From the NCBI RefSeq assembly GCF_963676685.1, contig NC_092346.1:25123133-25187132 (forward strand): 64,000 nt of DNA, written 5' to 3'. The translations under genes and the position numbers were made by a program. Shown piece by piece: positions 60,127-64,000 of the stretch (position 1 is its first letter; every line of letters begins with the position of its first letter). The notes under the pieces were generated by a model. It saw only the letters and a program-made list of their open reading frames with translations, ran no database searches and was not told the DNA's origin. Origin of the DNA: Mytilus edulis (taxonomy: Eukaryota; Mollusca; Bivalvia; Mytilida; Mytilidae).

Positions 60127-61032
60127 ATGGACTGTTTTACGCTTGAGATGCAAATCTTCCAAACCCCTTGTAACAAATACAGTCAGGTCAACTTCTTTGA
60201 ATATGGTATGTATAACATTTATGTTAGTGTTATGTTTTAAGTTTCTAAATCTATTTAATAAAGTAGTACACAATTTTTGTTTTATACAATCAAAGTCTTG
60301 AATTTAGAGAAACATTTAAAAGTTGGACAAAATGATAAGGTAAAGTCCAGACAAAACTTAAATAGACAATAGGAAATCGATTATGTTTTCCATGCACACA
60401 TATTTTTAAGAAGCCTGATTTATATCATGATAATTGAAACCAAAGGAGACGGCATCTTTTAATTTTTATACAGAAATATAACTATTATAAACCAGAATGC
60501 TAATTTCAAACAGTGATCAAATTATAAACGCCTATAATTTATGTTTTCACAATATAAACTTGTGTACATTTTGTGTACATTCATAAATGATTTTTTTTTA
60601 CACTTACCAATAATATGAATGTTAGACAAACTAGGTACGCTCTAACAGTTTCAATTGCATATTTGACTATATATTTTTTCATTTATTTCAGACAACTTGG
60701 ACCAAATACTACAAGATCTACAAGAAGTTTTTACACCATGTCAGCTTAGTCTTGAAAATTGTAATACTGGAACAAACTCATTGTACGACGATTTGTTTTA
60801 TTCCCCGAATCCAAAGAAACAACAACCCTCGACTCCAAAATTAGAGCTTTGTCGTCTTGATGAATTCGTTTTACAAGAACTGGACATTATTTCTGCAGAA
60901 CTATCATTCTATAATAGTACCAGAAGAGGTCAAAGGGTCAAGAAAAGGCTATTTAGTTGTAGTGGTGACAACGACGAACCTATGCCAATTAAAGAAACGC
61001 TGTACAATAAACCTATCACACAGCGAAACTGA
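60127..61032 (+). CDS. Uncharacterised 139-aa protein, two coding exons (60127-60205, 60692-61032)
   Basis: Exon 1 codes MDCFTLEMQIFQTPCNKYSQ and VNFFEY, with donor GTATGT. Exon 2 follows acceptor TTTATTTCAG, completes the split aspartate codon and runs 112 residues to TGA. I do not recognise the family. No signal peptide or membrane segment is seen. The N-terminal half is acidic and hydrophobic (DNLDQILQDLQEVFTPCQLS). A middle stretch, SPNPKKQQPSTPKLE, has two Ser/Thr-Pro sites. A conserved-looking block, LDEFVLQELDIISAELSFYN, is followed by a basic run RRGQRVKKRLFSCS that could be a nuclear localisation signal. A small inducible regulator would fit the promoter (TATA, GC and CArG boxes upstream), but that is inference. 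The start is the first ATG after the presumed cap region. Confidence 0.72.
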
Positions 61033-61327
61033 CGATGACTCTGAGTTTACGTGGTTGTCAGTTTGTCGAATTTAAACACCCTCCTTTTGGAGGCAATATG
61101 GAATATATATATAATTGTTCAATGTTATACCTTTGTTAGTTATATTCTAAGCATATTTTACACTTGTAATTATTGAATATTAGTGCTGATTAAAAACTAT
61201 TGAATTTAATTTACTTTGTATTAATTCATTCAGTGATATAGTTGTTGATATTTGTCTTTTTCTTTTGATTAAAAACTATTGAATTTAATTTACAGACATC
61301 AGCATGTTTAGACGAGTTATATATATA

Positions 61328-61590
61328 TATATATATATATATAACTCGTCTAAACATCAACCCAACAATGTTAGATCTGTAAATTTGCTTTCGCAAATTT
61401 TTGGTTCTTCCCTCGCCGGGATTCGAACCCATGCTACTGTGATATCGTGACACCAAATCGCCTGCACTGCAGCCGTCCCGCTAGACCACACGACCACCTG
61501 AGCTCTCAAAATAAGAGCTTTCGCTGGCCATGTGTTACCTTTCCACGTCAGTTTTAATCTAGCGGCGTACTGCAGTACATGATATATAAG
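61328..61590 (-). mobile_element. tRNA-derived SINE (copy 2)
   Basis: On the minus strand: CGCCGCTAGATTAAAACTGA, GAGCTCAGGTGGTCGTGTGG (A box), GGGTTCGAATCCCGGCGAGG (B box), and GATGTTTAGACGAG then (AT)n. A short inverted copy of its 3' end lies across the (AT)n run (61305-61320). Confidence 0.8.
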
Positions 61591-61768
61591 GCATGAAGAT
61601 GTTATTGTTACAGATCAGCTAAATTATCTATAGTAAAGGATCCTACAAATGAATGTAAGATACAGTCACAGAAAATAATTATATTTATAAGTACGTCTGA
61701 GTCAGTGACAACCCTACAACAGATGTATCCACCGGATCGCCATCAATGATGGTGATACATGGCTGTGT

Positions 61769-62030
61769 ACATAATGTATATACAACTCGTCTAAACATCA
61801 ACCCAACAATGTTAGATCTGTAAATTTGCTTTCGCAAATTTTTGGTTCTTCCCTCGCCGGGATTCGAACCCATGCTAATGTGATATCGTGACACCAAATC
61901 GCCTGCACTGCAGCCGTCCCGCTAGACCACACGACCACCTGAGCTCTCAAAATAAGAGCTTTCGCTGGCCATGTGTTACCTTTCCACGTCAGTTTTAATC
62001 TAGCGGCGTACTGCAGTACATGATATATAT
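61769..62030 (-). mobile_element. tRNA-derived SINE (copy 3)
   Basis: Almost identical to copy 2 at an offset of 441 bp (one change seen in ATGCTAATGTG). The DNA between them is not duplicated. Confidence 0.8.
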
Positions 62031-62154
62031 ATATTCATAACGAGACCACTCAAAATACATTAACACACGACACGGTCTTCTAAATATTCAAACGTTTCCA
62101 TCTGATGTGAGACCCTTAATCAACTGGACGAAAGTCTACAAACTTACTATATAG

Positions 62155-62360
62155 ATATAGGAAGATGTGGTATGAGTGCCAATGAGACAACTCTTCATCC
62201 AAGTAACAATTTCTAAAGTAAACCATTATAGGTCAAGGTACATCCTTCTACACAGAGCTTTGGCTCACCGTTCGATAAGCAAGCTATAAAAGGGCCCCAA
62301 AAATTACTATTGAAAAGCCATTCAAACGAAAACCAACGGTGTAATCTATATAAAAACGAA
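62155..62360 (-). repeat. Dispersed retroelement-tail repeat, minus strand
   Basis: AGGAAGATGTGGTATGAGTG, CCAATGAGACAACTCTTCAT, AAACCATTATAGGTCAAGGT. Confidence 0.7.
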
Positions 62361-62754
62361 AAAAAATTTGGGGCCTTCTATTATGCTAAACACCAGGAAA
62401 ACTAGATTTTTTCTGTCGATGTTTGAGACAGACAACACACACAATATTCCTATTTCCCCTTTTAATATGGATAAGTGGAATTTAAAAGATACCTATTATT
62501 GTTTAAAAAAAAACCCCACACAAATGAGATCAAATGAAACATTTTAACATTAGCATCCCTCACTACAACTCCCACGTATATGTACCATATATAAAGTCAC
62601 CTTCTAAAACCATTCATTATAAATATCTGGTATAAGCAACGATTTTTATAGAAGCTGATACTGTGTTATTCAGTGTACTCGCAGAGAGAATTATGGATAC
62701 ATGTAGTCTTACTGCTACTTAGTAAGCAGACATTCATTTATGCCGACCATTTTA

Positions 62755-62900
62755 TATAAAATTGAGAAAGGAAATGGTGAATATGTCAAAGCGACAACCA
62801 CCCGACCATAGAGCAAACAACAGCCGAAGGCAACCAATGGGTCTTCAATGTAGCGAGAATTCCCGCACCCGTAGGTGTCCTTCAGCTGGCCCCTACACAT
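62755..62900 (-). repeat. Dispersed retroelement-tail repeat fragment
   Basis: Reverse complement of the GGGCCAGCTGAAGGACGCCT region at 9200, including CGACCATAGA-type sequence. Confidence 0.6.
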
Positions 62901-62991
62901 ATAGTAGCTAGAAGTAAATCAATACTAAATCAACGAAAGAATAACAAAGAATGTTATAGTTCACGGAAGCAAGCTCAACGATTGTTAATCC

Positions 62992-63140
62992 AGAGGCGGA
63001 TTAAGGAGGGGGCCCGGGCCCCCCTTTTTCGAAAAAAATGGTTGCTTATATAGGGAATCAATGAAGCGTGACTCGAGCGGGCCCCTTCTTAGGTCAGTCA
63101 GTGGGCCCCCACTTATGAAAATTTCTGGATCCGCCACTGT
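62992..63140. mobile_element. hAT-like MITE, degenerate
   Basis: AGAGGCGGATTAAGGAGGGG at left, CTGGATCCGCCACTGT at right, with G/C runs GGGGGCCCGGGCCCCCC inside. Confidence 0.6.
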
Positions 63141-63770
63141 ATATGGTGTGGTGTTTAACGACCTTGACTGGCCTTTCAGCCCTCGCACGGTCGGCTCGGT
63201 GCCCGAAGGCGTTTGGTGAGCTTTAAATATTCTGGAGCCATGGGTCAGGAACAAGTAGTGGAGGTCGCAATATGGAGGCCGCCATCTTGGTTTTGGTGAG
63301 TTGTTTTTGGTTTTTGACTATTTTGTTGTTTATTCTTCACTAACGGCTGCTTTCAGGGCCAGTTTGGTCAGCTTGGCAGCCCGCTAGCCTCGATGATGGA
63401 GTACTGGTAGATGATCTCGGACGTAGTTCGAAAGATGACAGGAAGCATTATCAGGACCAAAGCCGTGAGGCAGTGAATTGAAGGTCGTATCACCCAACAG
63501 CCTAGGATACAGCCCTCGGACGTTAATCGGCATAACACTCCCCATAATACAATGGTTTTGGAGTGCATGTTAACGCGGGTACGCCAACTACTACGTCTAT
63601 CTGTACGGCATGGATCGGTTTCTGTCATCTTAAGTAGTAAGTCGTTGATATCTAACTGTAAACCCTCATCGAAGATAGCGGGTAAAGGAGAGCTGGCCCA
63701 GCACGTCCGTTCAGCTGTAATGACTGAGACGTGACTGTGGTGAATGGATTGAATGAATGAATGATCCGCC
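63141..63770. other. Unassigned GC-richer block ending in a second CCGCCACTG end
   Basis: Clearly richer in G+C than the rest of the window. A 134-codon minus-strand frame (63368-63772) and a 60-codon plus frame overlap. Neither looks like a protein I know. It ends ATGATCCGCCACTGTA, the same hAT-like end as at 63125. Confidence 0.4.
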
Positions 63771-63839
63771 ACTGTAATCTGTCTTTTTATTAATATACCC
63801 GAACCTTGTCACGAATGAGGCCCCTCACGGGGGGGTCCT

Positions 63840-64000
63840 AGTAATCACATAATCACCATTTTTTTTTTTGCCAATATAATCACATAATCATTAAATATTT
63901 GCTTATCTTTAGTAATCAAATAATCATGAAATATTTGGCTTAATAATCAAATAATCATTAAAAAAACGGCCAAGTAATCACATAAGCAAAAAACCCCATG
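63840..64000 (+). repeat. Degenerate TAATCACATAATCA tandem repeat at window edge
   Basis: TAATCACATAATCA, TAATCAAATAATCATGAA and variants recur about every 30-40 bp to the end of the window. Confidence 0.65.

Noticed and set aside
61226-61897. Minus-strand frames reading SMGSNPGEGRTKNLRKQIYR (two copies)
   Set aside because: Translation of the tRNA-like SINE; GSNPGEG is the B box and T-arm sequence.

Overview
This is an AT-rich, intron-containing animal genome segment packed with repeats. The repeat families (a retroelement tail reading GTTGTCTCATTGGCAATCAT, tandem blocks with the motif ATGAGGTCAAGG, a repeat starting TTTATACGACCGC, and ATGCCCCACCTACGATAGTA repeats) are ones I associate from memory with bivalve molluscs, especially mussels of the Mytilus type. 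The species cannot be proven from the window.

Three protein-coding genes can be rebuilt exon by exon, each with canonical GT/AG junctions and a continuous reading frame. TRAPPC6B, a TRAPP tethering-complex subunit, lies on the minus strand at 14401-29973 (6 coding exons, 156 aa). PNN, encoding pinin, a nuclear splicing and exon-junction-associated protein, lies on the plus strand at 30301-44853 (9 coding exons, 594 aa). Their start codons are 327 bp apart and face away from each other, so they probably share a bidirectional promoter. From memory the same two genes are divergent neighbours in human. A two-exon gene for an unrecognised 139-aa protein lies at 60127-61032 behind a TATA box, a GC box and a consensus CArG box, which looks like an immediate-early promoter.

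The rest is mostly mobile and repetitive DNA. 1-14400: a palindromic 125-bp minisatellite, a LINE 3' remnant, foldback elements, a reverse-transcriptase fragment, and a near-perfect 2.97-kb tandem duplication (7845-13789) holding nested elements and a hAT-like transposase remnant. TRAPPC6B introns: 33-bp, 58-bp and 30-bp tandem arrays, several copies of the TTTATACGACCGC family, a 578-bp foldback inserted without a target duplication, and a 3976-bp element (25305-29280) with CACTGTG ends, a 5-bp target duplication, a terminal palindrome and mirrored internal motifs. PNN introns: piggyBac-like, pogo-like, hAT-like and TTAA-flanked non-autonomous elements. 41600-52100: three Helitron-like elements of about 0.7 kb, one with its empty site readable from paralogous repeats. 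55250-58490: two large inverted-repeat elements. 61300-63800: tRNA-derived SINE copies, more hAT-like ends and an unexplained GC-richer block.

No rRNA gene, intact tRNA gene, CRISPR array or intact transposase or reverse transcriptase was found. The strongest unexplained structure is the 25305-29280 element. The gene at 60127-61032 is the most interesting orphan.
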